Assembly (NCBI RefSeq): GCF_002150035.1
Contig: NZ_NETS01000010.1
Coordinates: forward strand, 186,001-250,000
Direction of reading: 5' to 3'
Length of the DNA: 64,000 nt
Origin: Leptospira venezuelensis
GTDB taxonomy: Bacteria; Spirochaetota; Leptospiria; Leptospirales; Leptospiraceae
Part shown: piece after piece, positions 34,290 to 42,842 of the stretch
How positions within the stretch are numbered: position 1 is the first letter of the stretch
Layout: the number at the start of each line of letters is the position of its first letter
The notes under the pieces: model-generated
The model's input: only the letters and a program-made list of their open reading frames with translations
The model's database searches: none
What the model was told of the DNA's origin: nothing
Made by a program: the position numbers and the translations under genes

Positions 34290-35345
34290 GTGTTAGGAAT
34301 TTTTCCCGGATCCTCAGCTTCATTTTCGCGCAAACTCGCCTTATTCACAGGTATAGTTTCTCTAAGTGTACTCACTTCGGAGATCCGACCTGCTGAATCC
34401 TTAAATAGGATTATCGCAACCGTGGGAAATCAATCCATCAGTGAATTGGATTTCGACGATGCTCAAGATAAGTACCAGAAACTTACCAAATATCTCAAAA
34501 ACGAGGACATGAGAAAATCTCTTCGGACTCGTATCATAGACTTTTTGATAGATAGAGCCGTTGTGGATTCTATAGCGGAAGATGAATCCATCCAAGTGAA
34601 TGAAAAAAGGTTAGAAAGCGAGATCGAAAAGAGAATGGAGTTTATGGGAGTTACTTCTCGTAAACAATTCGAAAAAGCAGTCGAATCCAGCTCCGGAATG
34701 TCTTACGAACTCTGGTATACGGAACTTCCATATCAAATCAAAAAGACTCAGCTTATGCAATACAAGGTGCCGAACCACCCACCCTCTGATAAAGATATTC
34801 GTGCATGGTATGCTCAGAATAGAGAGAAGGTAGGATTCGAAGTCCAATACAGACAGATTGCCATCTCTCCTAATAATGATTCTATCACAGAAGAATCTAG
34901 GATCCATAAAGAGGCGAGCGAGATCAAAAAAAATGTTCTATCTGATCCTGCGTCCTTTGGTTTAATCGCTGCTTCTCCTAGAAACACAGACGCAAACTTA
35001 AGAGCCAGAAAAGGACTTATGGATTGGGTCTCTTCTTTCGAATTATATAAAACAAATCGCTCAGTTGCAGTGGCATTATCTACTATACCCGTTGGCTCAG
35101 TATCAGAAGTATTCAGAGATGAAAGAAAACGTTATTGTATCGTTAAGGTAGAAGGGAAAAGACCCACTCCTTTAGAAAACGTTCGCCAAGGTATTGTAAA
35201 TCTTCTAAGTCGCGAAAAAGAAGACGAAAATTTTATAAAATGGGTAAGAGAATCCAGGACCACTGTGCCGATACAGATCTTCGACGACATTTATAAAAAA
35301 GAGAACAAGATCCCGGACCAACAAGAAACATTTACCCTGGATTAA
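34290..35345 (+). CDS. SurA-like periplasmic foldase/peptidyl-prolyl isomerase
   Basis: A 351-residue exported protein with GTG start. A signal-like hydrophobic region (about 14-29) ends near RPAES. LNRIIATVGNQSISELDFDDA is the typical start of SurA/PpiD N-terminal domains, followed by helices and RTRIIDFLIDRAVVDSIAEDE. The region 185-300 (FEVQYRQIAISP...GLMDWVSSFEL...VPVGSVSEVF style) resembles a parvulin domain, though the isomerase motif is weak. It probably helps fold outer-membrane proteins in the periplasm. It is 31 bp after lysC and 30 bp before the spiro-SPASM gene on the same strand, so part of one transcript. Confidence 0.8.
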   Translation: MLGIFPGSSASFSRKLALFTGIVSLSVLTSEIRPAESLNRIIATVGNQSISELDFDDAQDKYQKLTKYLKNEDMRKSLRTRIIDFLIDRAVVDSIAEDESIQVNEKRLESEIEKRMEFMGVTSRKQFEKAVESSSGMSYELWYTELPYQIKKTQLMQYKVPNHPPSDKDIRAWYAQNREKVGFEVQYRQIAISPNNDSITEESRIHKEASEIKKNVLSDPASFGLIAASPRNTDANLRARKGLMDWVSSFELYKTNRSVAVALSTIPVGSVSEVFRDERKRYCIVKVEGKRPTPLENVRQGIVNLLSREKEDENFIKWVRESRTTVPIQIFDDIYKKENKIPDQQETFTLD

Positions 35346-35375
35346 GTTCGGAAATCTCCAGCTAAACAGATCCAT

Positions 35376-36941
35376 TTGAATATGAAATTTCCCCCCCAAG
35401 CTATCGTATTTTATCTAAAAGAAGATCTTATATCTGTAAAAGGAAATATAGATCAGGAAAGTCAGCTTCATTATTTAGAATTTACTCTTAAAAAATTATC
35501 TTCTGTATTAAAAGGAATTCCAGTTTATTCCAATCGTAAGCTCGGATCAGGAGAAGAATCCAAAAAGATAATCAATCAATTAGGATATTCTGATTTTATA
35601 ATGATCCAATCCAATACAGAAGCAGGATTTTTTTCTGAGATATGTGACTCACTTCCCTCTTCCAGAACAGGAGATGCAGAATGGGACGAGACTTGCTTTT
35701 TAGTTTTTGATGGGTTTGCACCTATATTGGATCCCAATCTTACGCAAGAATTGATCCTTCGTCACGAAAAGTATCTGGCCCAGTATTCTTATTCTGAAAA
35801 TCTTCCTGCGGGAATTGTTCCTAGGATTCTTTCCAGAGAATTTGTGAGAAGTTTGCCTGCGGGATATACAGGTGGAACCCAAGACTTTCTAGCGAAAAAC
35901 ATCAATCAATTCGATACTGAAATTTTTTATACTTCTCCTGATCTCAGACAATGGAGATTAGACTTCTCAGCGAATAATCCAAGATCTTTCAGATTATTAT
36001 CTTCTTTTTTAAAAGAAAAGGAAAACTGGAAGTATGACGAGATCCAATCTTTCCTGATTTCCCGCCCTGAAATATTTCGTTCAGCTCCTAGCTACTACGA
36101 AGTGGAATTATACAGAGGTTGCGAATACGAATGCAATTTCTGCCCAAGACAAAATCTAAAACCAGAAGAAGATAATCTTGCCTTAGACCCCCAGGTTTTA
36201 GATAAACTTTTATCTCAAGCAGAAGACCAGGGACTTCCTTATAGTGTATGTTTTGGCGGATTAGGAGAACCAACACTTCATCCAAAGTTTCCTGAGCTTG
36301 TTCAAAAAACTTTAGCTTCTTTCAATCTAAAGGAATTATTTATAGAGTCCGCCTTATACGGCGACCTTTCTGGTTTTATCAAATTACTTTCCTCCTTAAA
36401 AGAAGAAGAAAAGAAGAAGGTCAGCTTGATCGTAAACCTGACCACCAGAGATAAAAAATCGTATTCTCGACTTTATGGAAAAGACAATCTAGATCAAGTA
36501 TTACAAAATCTGGCAGCAGTTTCTAATGTTTTACCTAAGTCTTCGATCCATCTTCAATTCCTGAAAATCCAAGAGGTGGATGCGGAATTAGATTCCTGGT
36601 ATGAACAAGCCCAAAAAGAAGGGTATGAAATCATTTTACAAAAATATAATTCTTATTCGGATACTCTTCCTCAGCGTAGAGCCTCAGATCTTACACCTTT
36701 AGGTCGCGATTTTTGTTGGCATATTTCTAGAGATATTTATTTGAATGCCACCGGAGAAGTTTCTATTTGCAAACAAACTCCTGGCTCTAAAAAACATTCT
36801 TTAGGAAATCTAAATCAGGATTCCTTAGAGCAAATTTGGGCAAAAGGAAATCCATTCTTCACTTCTTCCGCGAAAGGAGCACACGAATCCATCCCTGCCC
36901 CTTGCCTTTCCTGCGATGAGTGGTATACTTTTAACGCCTAA
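35376..36941 (+). CDS. Radical SAM protein of spiro-SPASM type
   Basis: A 521-residue protein. The radical SAM cluster motif CEYECNFC (CxxxCxxC) lies at about residues 249-256, after an N-terminal region of about 240 residues with no known domain. GGLGEPTLHP is the SAM-binding GGE-like strand. The C-terminus has SPASM-type cysteines: FCWH, SICKQT and PCLSCDEW, for extra iron-sulfur clusters. This fits the spiro-SPASM family known to me from spirochaetes. It overlaps the next gene by 26 bp, so the two proteins are surely linked. The reaction is unknown; peptide or sugar modification is possible. Confidence 0.85.
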   Translation: MNMKFPPQAIVFYLKEDLISVKGNIDQESQLHYLEFTLKKLSSVLKGIPVYSNRKLGSGEESKKIINQLGYSDFIMIQSNTEAGFFSEICDSLPSSRTGDAEWDETCFLVFDGFAPILDPNLTQELILRHEKYLAQYSYSENLPAGIVPRILSREFVRSLPAGYTGGTQDFLAKNINQFDTEIFYTSPDLRQWRLDFSANNPRSFRLLSSFLKEKENWKYDEIQSFLISRPEIFRSAPSYYEVELYRGCEYECNFCPRQNLKPEEDNLALDPQVLDKLLSQAEDQGLPYSVCFGGLGEPTLHPKFPELVQKTLASFNLKELFIESALYGDLSGFIKLLSSLKEEEKKKVSLIVNLTTRDKKSYSRLYGKDNLDQVLQNLAAVSNVLPKSSIHLQFLKIQEVDAELDSWYEQAQKEGYEIILQKYNSYSDTLPQRRASDLTPLGRDFCWHISRDIYLNATGEVSICKQTPGSKKHSLGNLNQDSLEQIWAKGNPFFTSSAKGAHESIPAPCLSCDEWYTFNA

Positions 36942-38493
36942 ACCTAAGATCCGCTCTCTATTCGCTTTTATTCAGGCGAGGACCGGATCTACAAGATTCC
37001 CTAAAAAAGTAATCCGTCCGATCCCTTCTCATTCGGATAAAACGATCTTAGATCATATTCATTCTCGAATCTTAAAGATCCTACCGAATTCCAGGATCAT
37101 TTATCTGATCCCAGATGGAGATACTGAACTAGAATCTTTTTTGGAAAAGAAAGGAATGAATCACTTCTCTGGACCATTGGAAGATGTTCGCCTAAGATAT
37201 ATTCTTGCTGCAAAAAAATTCGGCGCGGATGCAATTCTTAGATTAACTGGAGACAATCCTTTTTACGATACAACTCATTTGGATCTACTTCTCCAAACAT
37301 TTATAGAATCCGATTCGGATTTAGCTTATTTTAAAGGGTTACCTCTTGGAACAGGAGGAGAGGTTTTCAGAACTTCTGCACTTCAAAATCTTTCTGACTC
37401 AGAACAGGAGGAAAGACATAGAGAACATGTAAGCATTCATATTAAAGAAGATCCTACAAAATACAAAATCACCGCAATCCCAAGTCTGCTAACAAAAGAA
37501 GAAGGTTCCAGATTAGCAAATTTCAGACTGACCGTGGACACAACGGAAGATTTTGAAACGATCTCTAATCTACTGACCCAAAAATCATTCGAGTCGATCG
37601 GCAATTTTAATACAAAAGAATTTTTAGAATGGGAGAAGAAAGAACCTTCTCTATTCCAAAAAAATTTGGATGTCCCTCAGGTAAAATTTAATCTACCTTC
37701 TCCAAACCAAACGATCAAAGGAAAGATTGGCGTATTGGTCGCGCCCGCAAAAGAATTCGGTTCCGGACATTTTTCCAGAACTTCACTTTTGTATTCTTTT
37801 TTACCCTTTAGAGGTTGGGAACCAGAATGGCTTTCTACATTTCCAAAAGATGGAGAATATGATATTCTTCTAATAGATTATAGAGATATCGATATTCCGA
37901 TCACTTACCAAAAAACAAAAGTCCTACTCCTAGATCATTTCGGTGATGACAAAAAGAAATACGATTTTTGGGATCTTCTTCCTCATCCACAAAATGATCC
38001 GAACTTTGATTGGAGCCAAATCTTAATTCCACCAAATCTAATTTCTTCTGCAATGAGTGAAGAAAAAAATCCGGATAAAGAATACGGAATTTTTTGTTAC
38101 GCTGGAAACTTAGGAAAAGAAGAATCCGAAAATCTAGATAGATTCCTGATCCAAAATTCTTCTAAAAAAAGAATTAGGATCGGAGGAACTGTTCCTAATA
38201 CGAATGGGATAGAATATTTTCCTAGACTTTCGCGAGTTCAGTATCTGCAAACACTCAGGTCTTCTGAAACCTTTCTAGGATACTTCGGCCAAAGTGTATT
38301 CGAGGCCTTATATTTAAAAATACCTTCTGTAACGTTCTCTATTTCGCCTATTCATAGAGAACTTTCTTCTATTTTAGAAAAATATAAAATTCCATTCACA
38401 GACTTAAACGGAGAGACAGAGTTTTCCTTAGGGATAAAGTCAATCGGTGAGGATGGATATAAACTTCTTCTCGATAAAATAGATTCTTTATAA
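36916..38493 (+). CDS. Fusion of SpsF-like cytidylyltransferase and SpsG/PseG-like domain
   Basis: A 525-residue two-domain protein. The N-terminal half (about 12-235) has FIQARTGSTRFPKKVI, the nucleotide-binding start of SpsF/CMP-KDO synthetase-like transferases, and DAILRLTGDNPF as metal site. The C-terminal half (about 268-525) begins GKIGVLVAPAKEFGSGHFSR, the Gly-x-Gly-His motif of PseG/SpsG UDP-sugar hydrolases, with LLLDHFGDD and a late SPIHRELSSILEKY. In other bacteria SpsF and SpsG are separate proteins for nonulosonic-acid-type glycans. Here they are fused and overlap the spiro-SPASM gene, which suggests a surface- or flagellar-glycan pathway. Confidence 0.8.
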   Translation: MSGILLTPKPKIRSLFAFIQARTGSTRFPKKVIRPIPSHSDKTILDHIHSRILKILPNSRIIYLIPDGDTELESFLEKKGMNHFSGPLEDVRLRYILAAKKFGADAILRLTGDNPFYDTTHLDLLLQTFIESDSDLAYFKGLPLGTGGEVFRTSALQNLSDSEQEERHREHVSIHIKEDPTKYKITAIPSLLTKEEGSRLANFRLTVDTTEDFETISNLLTQKSFESIGNFNTKEFLEWEKKEPSLFQKNLDVPQVKFNLPSPNQTIKGKIGVLVAPAKEFGSGHFSRTSLLYSFLPFRGWEPEWLSTFPKDGEYDILLIDYRDIDIPITYQKTKVLLLDHFGDDKKKYDFWDLLPHPQNDPNFDWSQILIPPNLISSAMSEEKNPDKEYGIFCYAGNLGKEESENLDRFLIQNSSKKRIRIGGTVPNTNGIEYFPRLSRVQYLQTLRSSETFLGYFGQSVFEALYLKIPSVTFSISPIHRELSSILEKYKIPFTDLNGETEFSLGIKSIGEDGYKLLLDKIDSL

Positions 38494-38504
38494 AAACCAA
38501 AAAA

Positions 38505-38578
38505 CCTCCGCGACTTTGCGCCTCTGCGTGAAATTAAAAAATAAAAAATTACCACGCAGAGACGCGGAGCCGCAGAGG
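38505..38578. repeat. Long imperfect inverted repeat with CTCTGCGTG arms
   Basis: Arm 1 (38505-38530) and arm 2 (38553-38578) are 26 bases each and complementary except for about five positions; both share CTCTGCGTG. The 22-base loop is almost pure A/T. Such CTCTGCGT repeats between genes are known to me from several unrelated bacterial genomes. It could act as a bidirectional terminator for the glycan gene. Confidence 0.7.
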
Positions 38579-38680
38579 CAACTAACGTGCCCGTACCAGG
38601 GCGGCATTATATTTTGAGACAGTGCGGAATTTGGATTCCACATTCCGCCTACACAAACCCACGTTCCAACACCGACTCGA

Positions 38681-38836
38681 CCGACCGTCGGATTTTCCGC
38701 CAGAAAGTCAGGAAACATTTTTCATTTTATTTGTTTCCTTTGTTGATTTTTTTGCCCGTTGTTTTGAAATATGTTTGACCGACGCATAGTCGGATGTATT
38801 GTCAAAACCGACTAACGGTCTATACCGACCGTCGGT
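38681..38836. promoter_or_regulatory. Cluster of CCGAC/GTCGG operator-like sites before the TetR gene
   Basis: Three dyads share CCGAC and GTCGG half-sites: CCGACCGTCGG (38681-38691), CCGAC-GCATA-GTCGG (38779-38793) and ACCGACCGTCGGT (38824-38836). A looser copy, CCGACTAACGGT, lies at 38808-38819. The last is only 18 bases before the TetR start codon. This is the expected layout for auto-repression by the regulator at 38855. Confidence 0.6.
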
Positions 38837-38854
38837 TTAGCAGGAGGAACCACC

Positions 38855-39592
38855 ATGATCCCAGCGAAAATCTCCACAAAAGAAAGAATTCTCAACGAAT
38901 CCAGAAGGCTATTCTTCGAAAAAGGGTACGAAACCACATCCATTCAGGATATTCTATCCGCTTTAGATATAGCTAAAGGAACCTTTTACCACCATTTTCA
39001 ATCCAAAGAAGAACTTTTAGAAGAGATCGCAGTGCAATTCGCAAAAGAAGCACATGCGGCCATGCAAGTAGAGATTGGAGATTTGGGATCAGAAGGCACC
39101 GGCCTGGATAAACTCCGCAGAGCACTCATTGTTGCAAGAAATTGGAAAAAAGGTAAATCAGAAGAAGTTCGCTTCCTTCTAGAATCCCTTTTCTCAGCCA
39201 GCAATCTTCAATTGAGAGATAAGATACGACGCAAATCGGTAGATTTAAGTTTTCCGTTATTTGCTTCTTTGATAGTAGAAGGCCAGCAGGACGCGTCACT
39301 CAAGAGTGAATTGAGAGCAGACCACCTGACTTCCATAATTTTTGACCTAAGTGATGCTTTGGGTGAAAAAGTTGCTTTCTATCTTTTAGGAAGAAGTAAA
39401 GAATCCGAGGCCGATCTATACGACTTGATGCTTTCTTATCACAAAACGATAGAAGATCTTCTCGGCTGCCCAGATGGCGGATTAGATTATTTTAGCAGAG
39501 AAGATTGGAGCGAGCTCGCTCAACTTTTCAAAGGTGGTGCGGTTTCTACTCCAAGCTTGGAACCTTTACCATTGGTTGCGAACGCAGGTTAA
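38855..39592 (+). CDS. TetR-family transcriptional regulator
   Basis: A 245-residue repressor with AGGAGG eight bases before its ATG. The HTH is typical: KERILNESRRLFFEKGYET, then ALDIAKGTFYHHFQSKEEL (about 33-52). The protein is about 40 residues longer than usual, with a C-terminal extension ending LPLVANAG. Several near-identical dyads precede it, so it probably controls itself. The next gene (DUF1801) is 31 bp on and may be co-regulated; no other target is visible nearby. Confidence 0.88.
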   Translation: MIPAKISTKERILNESRRLFFEKGYETTSIQDILSALDIAKGTFYHHFQSKEELLEEIAVQFAKEAHAAMQVEIGDLGSEGTGLDKLRRALIVARNWKKGKSEEVRFLLESLFSASNLQLRDKIRRKSVDLSFPLFASLIVEGQQDASLKSELRADHLTSIIFDLSDALGEKVAFYLLGRSKESEADLYDLMLSYHKTIEDLLGCPDGGLDYFSREDWSELAQLFKGGAVSTPSLEPLPLVANAG

Positions 39593-39623
39593 GTGAACAG
39601 GGTCCTGCCCCTAGGACAAATAT

Positions 39624-40004
39624 ATGCTACTTTATGCATTAGTTCCCACACTCCCTAGATTGGATTCAAATTCAAATCCAGATGTGGAGGACTATTTAGA
39701 AAGAACTCCTTCCGTTAGGAGTGAAAAATTACAGGATTTGGTGGATTCGATTCGGGAAGAATTTTCCGATCTTAGAGAAAGCCTGAAATATGGTATGCCT
39801 ACTTTCGAAAGGAATGGGCGATGGGTCGCATTCTCGAACCATAAAAGCCATCTTTCTATTTATTTCTGCGAAGAGTCTTTTGTGAGGGCATTTCGTGCTA
39901 AGTTTCCAAAATCGGAAAATGGCAAGAACTGCATATTGATTAAGGATAAGGAGAAGTTCCCTTCTTCTTATCTCAAAACTTTGCTCAAAAAGACCTTACA
40001 ATAA
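39624..40004 (+). CDS. DUF1801 (YdhG/YjhG-like) protein
   Basis: A 126-residue protein. PDVEDYLERTP, then SLKYGMPTFERNGRWVAFSNHKSHLSIYF, are typical of DUF1801, a small fold related to frataxin-like iron chaperones. The first 12 or so residues look atypical, so the start may be later. Function is unknown in most members. It follows the TetR gene by 31 bp and is closed by a good terminator, giving a likely two-gene unit. Confidence 0.75.
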   Translation: MLLYALVPTLPRLDSNSNPDVEDYLERTPSVRSEKLQDLVDSIREEFSDLRESLKYGMPTFERNGRWVAFSNHKSHLSIYFCEESFVRAFRAKFPKSENGKNCILIKDKEKFPSSYLKTLLKKTLQ

Positions 40005-40054
40005 GGAAAGATATCTCTCTAATTATCTCGTTATAAACAGATCTTTAGTTCTTA

Positions 40055-40086
40055 AGGCCCCGGAATAACACTCTGGGGCTTTTTTT
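40055..40086 (+). terminator. Rho-independent terminator after the DUF1801 gene
   Basis: AGGCCCCGG (40055-40063) pairs with CTGGGGCTT (40073-40081) with two G-T pairs, followed by TTTTT. It separates the TetR-DUF1801 unit from valS. Confidence 0.88.
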
Positions 40087-40164
40087 ATAATATTCCCACT
40101 TAATTACAAGGTTAGTACGACTTGACCTCACCCTCCGACGGAAAATTCTATCCGAACGAAGGCT

Positions 40165-42813
40165 ATGAAGAAACAAATCAGCGATCGCTACGAACCTACC
40201 AGCGTAGAACCGAAATGGATCTCTCTCTGGGAGAAAGAAAAAAGTTTTGAGCCCAACCTCAAAGCAAGGGAATCTTTTACCATCGTTCTTCCTCCTCCTA
40301 ACGTGACCGGAAGCCTTCATATCGGCCACGCACTCAATCATACTATCCAAGATATTTTAACTCGTATTGAACGCAAAAAAGGGAAATCTGCTCTTTGGGT
40401 TCCGGGCACAGACCATGCAGGGATCGCAACTCAAGTAGTTGTAGAAAGAGAACTCGCTAAAGAAGGCAAAAAAAGAACGGACTTCACTAGAGAAGAATTC
40501 GAAAAGAAAGTTTGGGAATGGAAAGAACACTCAGGTGGAATGATCCAAAACCAACAAAGGCTTTTGGGAGAATCCGTAGATTGGTCCCGTTCCAGATTTA
40601 CTATGGACGAAGGATTGTCCAAAGCGGTCTTCAAAGTTTTCAAAACATTATATGACGAAGGTTTAATATACAGAGGCGAAAGGATCATCAACTGGTGTCC
40701 CAAAACTCTAACAGCTATTTCAGATCTGGAAGTAGAACATAGGGAAGTGAAAGGTAAACTCTACCATTTACGTTATCCGATTGTTGGACAACCGGGTAAA
40801 TATCTGATCGTTGCGACTACAAGACCTGAAACTATGTTTGGGGACGTTGCAGTTGCAGCTCATCCTGATGACGAAAGATATAAATCTTTAAAAGGTGCGG
40901 AGTTGGAACTCCCACTTACTGATAGAAAGATCCCACTTTTATTCGATTCTTTCGTAGATAAAGAATTCGGATCCGGTTTAGTGAAGATCACTCCTGCTCA
41001 TGATCCGAATGACTTTGAAGCAGGACAAAGATTAGGACTTAAACCTTTACTAGTGATGAATCCTAATGCGACTCTAAATGAGAATGCAGGTAAATACGCT
41101 GGATTAGAAAGATTCGTAGCTCGTAAAAAAGTAATCGATGATCTACAAGCTCTCGGCCTAGTAGAAAAGATAGAAGAACACACTCATTCTATTGGTCATA
41201 ACTCCAGAGGCGGAGAAATAATAGAACCTTACTTATCTACTCAGTGGTTCTGCAAAATGAAACCTTTGGCTGAACTTGCGGTCCAAGCAGTTCAATCGGG
41301 AGAAACTGAATTTGTTCCTAAACTTTGGGAAAAAACTTTCTACGAGTGGATGAACAATATTAGAGATTGGTGTATCTCCCGACAATTATGGTGGGGACAT
41401 CGTATCCCTGCATATCATTGCAAAAATTGTAAACATATAGAAGTTTCCGAAACAAATATTATTAATTGTCCTAAATGTAATTCCACAGAAGTGGAACAAG
41501 ACACAGATGTTTTAGATACTTGGTTCTCTTCTCAACTTTGGCCGTTCTCTACTCTGGGCTGGCCCGAGAATACCGAAGATCTTAAAAAATTCTATCCTAC
41601 TTCGGTGCTTGTTACCGGATTCGATATCATATTCTTCTGGGTAGCTAGAATGATCATGATGGGAAAGAAGTTCTTAGGAAAGGCTCCTTTTCAAAAAGTG
41701 ATCATTCACGGATTAGTAAGAGATAAAGAAGGTAAGAAGTTCTCCAAGTCTATAGGAAACGTTATCGATCCTTTGGACATGATGAATAAGTACGGAACCG
41801 ATTCTTTCCGTTTCTTCTTAGCTGCTACTTTACCTGAAGCAAAAGACGTTCTTTTTGATGAAAGCAGATTAGACGGCTATCGTTCTTTCTGCAATAAGAT
41901 CTGGAACTCCAGCCGTTTCATCCTAATGAACTTAGATGCAGATTGGAAATTAGAAGATCTTGAATCAAAGTACGGTTCGAAATTAGAACCGATGGACAAA
42001 TGGATACTTCATAAGTTCAACGAAACTCTTGCCAATTATGAAAAAGCATATTCCAAATTTCTGTTTTTCGAAATGGCTTCTCAGATCTATGATTTTGTTT
42101 GGGGAGACTTCTGCGACTGGTATATCGAGTTAGTTAAACCGCGAATTTACGGAAAGCTGGGAGAAGAATCCCAAGAGATCGCAAAACAAGTACTTGCAAG
42201 TATTCTAATTAAGGCGTTAGGACTTCTTCATCCTTTTATGCCATTCTTAACGGAAGAGATTTACGAAGTATTTAGTGAGGGAGATTTTTTAATCCAAACT
42301 CCTTTCCCGACTTCTTATAATGTTTCCGCCGGTGATGAAGGCGTTCAGAAAACAATTATTCTACAAGATGTAGTCACCCAGATCCGTGTTCAAAGAGCGG
42401 AAAATGGTGTTCCATTAGATAAAAAATGTAAGGTGATCTTAAAGTCTTCGGAACCTTTGGTCGCTTCTGCAGTAAAAGACTTTGAGTTCTCTATCTTACA
42501 ATTAGCTCGTTTAGAAAGTATAGAAGTGAATGCGAACTATACTGGAGAAAAAACGGACTCAGTTGGCGCGTTCCGTTTCGGAGAAGTAATTCTTCCTTTG
42601 GCAGGAATGATAGACTTCGAAAAAGAAAGAGCACGTATAGACAAAGAATTGCAGAAATTGATCCAAGAAGAAGAGAAACTCGCTTCTAAATTAGGAAATG
42701 AGAACTTCATCGCAAAAGCGAATCCGGATGTGATCGAAAAAGAAAAAGAAAAACTCAAAACTGTCCGTGATAAAAAAGAAGTTCTCCAAAAAGGTTTGGA
42801 AAAACTAGGTTAA
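40165..42813 (+). CDS. valS: Valyl-tRNA synthetase
   Basis: An 882-residue class I synthetase that charges tRNA-Val. HIGH motif at 52-55 in TGSLHIGHALNHT and KMSKS-type KFSKS at 525-529. WCISRQLWWGHRIPAYHC is a family signature, followed by a zinc-like Cys cluster (CKNCKHIE...CPKC). The editing domain lies about 200-340, and the C-terminus ends in a coiled coil (about 815-882, IDKELQKLIQEEEKL). This is the normal length for bacterial ValS. It precedes purD by 29 bp. Confidence 0.97.
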   Translation: MKKQISDRYEPTSVEPKWISLWEKEKSFEPNLKARESFTIVLPPPNVTGSLHIGHALNHTIQDILTRIERKKGKSALWVPGTDHAGIATQVVVERELAKEGKKRTDFTREEFEKKVWEWKEHSGGMIQNQQRLLGESVDWSRSRFTMDEGLSKAVFKVFKTLYDEGLIYRGERIINWCPKTLTAISDLEVEHREVKGKLYHLRYPIVGQPGKYLIVATTRPETMFGDVAVAAHPDDERYKSLKGAELELPLTDRKIPLLFDSFVDKEFGSGLVKITPAHDPNDFEAGQRLGLKPLLVMNPNATLNENAGKYAGLERFVARKKVIDDLQALGLVEKIEEHTHSIGHNSRGGEIIEPYLSTQWFCKMKPLAELAVQAVQSGETEFVPKLWEKTFYEWMNNIRDWCISRQLWWGHRIPAYHCKNCKHIEVSETNIINCPKCNSTEVEQDTDVLDTWFSSQLWPFSTLGWPENTEDLKKFYPTSVLVTGFDIIFFWVARMIMMGKKFLGKAPFQKVIIHGLVRDKEGKKFSKSIGNVIDPLDMMNKYGTDSFRFFLAATLPEAKDVLFDESRLDGYRSFCNKIWNSSRFILMNLDADWKLEDLESKYGSKLEPMDKWILHKFNETLANYEKAYSKFLFFEMASQIYDFVWGDFCDWYIELVKPRIYGKLGEESQEIAKQVLASILIKALGLLHPFMPFLTEEIYEVFSEGDFLIQTPFPTSYNVSAGDEGVQKTIILQDVVTQIRVQRAENGVPLDKKCKVILKSSEPLVASAVKDFEFSILQLARLESIEVNANYTGEKTDSVGAFRFGEVILPLAGMIDFEKERARIDKELQKLIQEEEKLASKLGNENFIAKANPDVIEKEKEKLKTVRDKKEVLQKGLEKLG

Positions 42814-42842
42814 TTTTTCAGACTAAATCGTGGTGAAATATT

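Larger units (their letters stand above)
38494..38854. other. 361-bp intergenic region rich in dyads
   Basis: It holds no supported gene. It contains a large inverted repeat (38505-38578) and several CCGAC/GTCGG sites (38681-38836) before the TetR gene. Between them, GCGGAAT and ATTCCGC (38625-38648) form another short dyad. Confidence 0.6.

Noticed and set aside
38587..38778. 63-codon open frame before the TetR gene
   Set aside because: It covers operator-like dyads and a T-rich promoter region; no protein features.
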